Assembly: GCA_947458405.1 (NCBI GenBank)
Contig: CANGZW010000031.1
Coordinates: forward strand, 1 to 34,235
Direction of reading: 5' to 3'
Source of the DNA: Leptospiraceae bacterium
GTDB lineage: Bacteria; Spirochaetota; Leptospiria; Leptospirales; Leptospiraceae
Length of the DNA stretch: 34,235 nt
Below are positions 33,809 to 34,235 of the stretch, in pieces. The translations under genes and the position numbers were made by a program. The notes below the pieces were generated by a model. It was not told where the DNA came from. It worked only from the letters and a program-made list of their open reading frames with translations, and did not search any database. Positions within the stretch are counted from its first letter, which is position 1, and every line of letters begins with the position of its first letter.

Positions 33809-34235
33809 ATGAATTTCATCTATAGATTTGGATTATTCTTGTTCTTAATTGGTAATTCAATTTTTTCTCAGGTAAACTCCCCGCCCTATATGCCTCCCGG
33901 AGCCAATCTGAAGCCTAAATCAGATTTATTTAATTTAGATGCCGGGATAAACCAATACAATAAAGATACTTTTTTGTATCTCAATCCAACATTTAATTTT
34001 AATACTTCAAATTGGGGGATCGGTTTTCAACTTCCATTAAATATACTTGCTATTGATAAGGATCCTAAACTCGACAATTCAAAAATAGGTATGCTACGAC
34101 CTGGAGATTATGATTCTAACAAAGACTACCAAAGGTTATTAAATTATGTTTGGTTTGGAGATTATGGATACTACGAACCAAATAAAGTCACTTACTCTGT
34201 ATATATGGGTAAAATGTTTGATGGATATATAGGTC
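33809..34235 (+). CDS. Probable outer-membrane beta-barrel protein, 5' part (runs off the window)
   Basis: The frame is open from the ATG at 33809 to the window end (about 142 codons). The signal peptide is MNFIYRFGLFLFLIGNSIFS with likely cleavage near residue 20. The mature part (PPYMPPGANLKPKSDLF, then FLYLNPTFNFNTSNWGIGFQLPLNI, alternating strands) looks like a beta-barrel outer-membrane protein, similar in style to Leptospira OMPs. It has no recognised family. An in-frame TTG at 33782 behind AGGAG (33767-33771) is an alternative start that would add nine residues; the ATG is preceded by GAAGGTAAG. Both fit. Confidence 0.72.
   Translation, partial: MNFIYRFGLFLFLIGNSIFSQVNSPPYMPPGANLKPKSDLFNLDAGINQYNKDTFLYLNPTFNFNTSNWGIGFQLPLNILAIDKDPKLDNSKIGMLRPGDYDSNKDYQRLLNYVWFGDYGYYEPNKVTYSVYMGKMFDGYIG

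Overview
The window looks like chromosomal DNA of a low-G+C, diderm spirochaete of the family Leptospiraceae. The clearest marker is the minus-strand gene at 27073-28026. Its protein matches the Leptospira porin OmpL1 along its length as I remember that sequence, including the ending FRFGYKHEL. Supporting signs are lipid A genes, loosely specified lipoprotein and signal peptides, class III adenylyl cyclases, FecR-domain proteins, and an LCP protein next to rsfS. The DNA is very AT-rich, richer by eye than well-known Leptospira species, so a less-studied relative or an environmental lineage is likely. I saw no insertion sequence, prophage, CRISPR array, tRNA or rRNA.

Layout. (1) 1-5690, envelope and RNA modification: the 3' end of an AsmA/TamB-like gene, a small lipoprotein, a minus-strand fmdB-lpxI-lpxB operon, then a SpoU-type rRNA methyltransferase and a glycosyltransferase. 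(2) 5691-7122, AT-rich accessory strip: two small secreted proteins, one Lys-rich and one Cys-rich, each with its own intrinsic terminator and surrounded by apparently non-coding DNA. (3) 7123-11580: an exported LPP20/FlgT-like protein, a TPR protein, asnS and gltA. (4) 11692-14338: a compact operon of two RlmI/RlmK-like methyltransferases flanking an RluE-like pseudouridine synthase. It converges on the LCP-rsfS operon. (5) 15923-17920: a DinG/XPD-type helicase.

(6) 17979-24825, signalling region: a Cache-HAMP adenylyl cyclase overlaps a membrane-anchored FecR/Fn3 protein, which overlaps an exported protein with a long 15-residue ER/K repeat. Then come a DinB-like protein (opposite strand) and a second, polytopic adenylyl cyclase. 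(7) 24873-28026, minus strand: ompL1 with a strong promoter and terminator, then fecR coupled to an orphan trpB2. (8) 28180-32418, minus strand: lon, a DegT-family aminotransferase and an anchored hypothetical protein. (9) 32470-34235: an extracytoplasmic amidohydrolase and the start of a probable outer-membrane protein that runs off the end.

Genes are tightly packed, with translational overlaps within operons and three convergent pairs whose 3' ends overlap by 20-29 bp. Several genes start with TTG, sometimes behind a strong Shine-Dalgarno. The most distinctive possible system is the overlapping cyclase-FecR-ER/K-repeat operon, which looks like an envelope-sensing cAMP module; its function is inferred, not shown.
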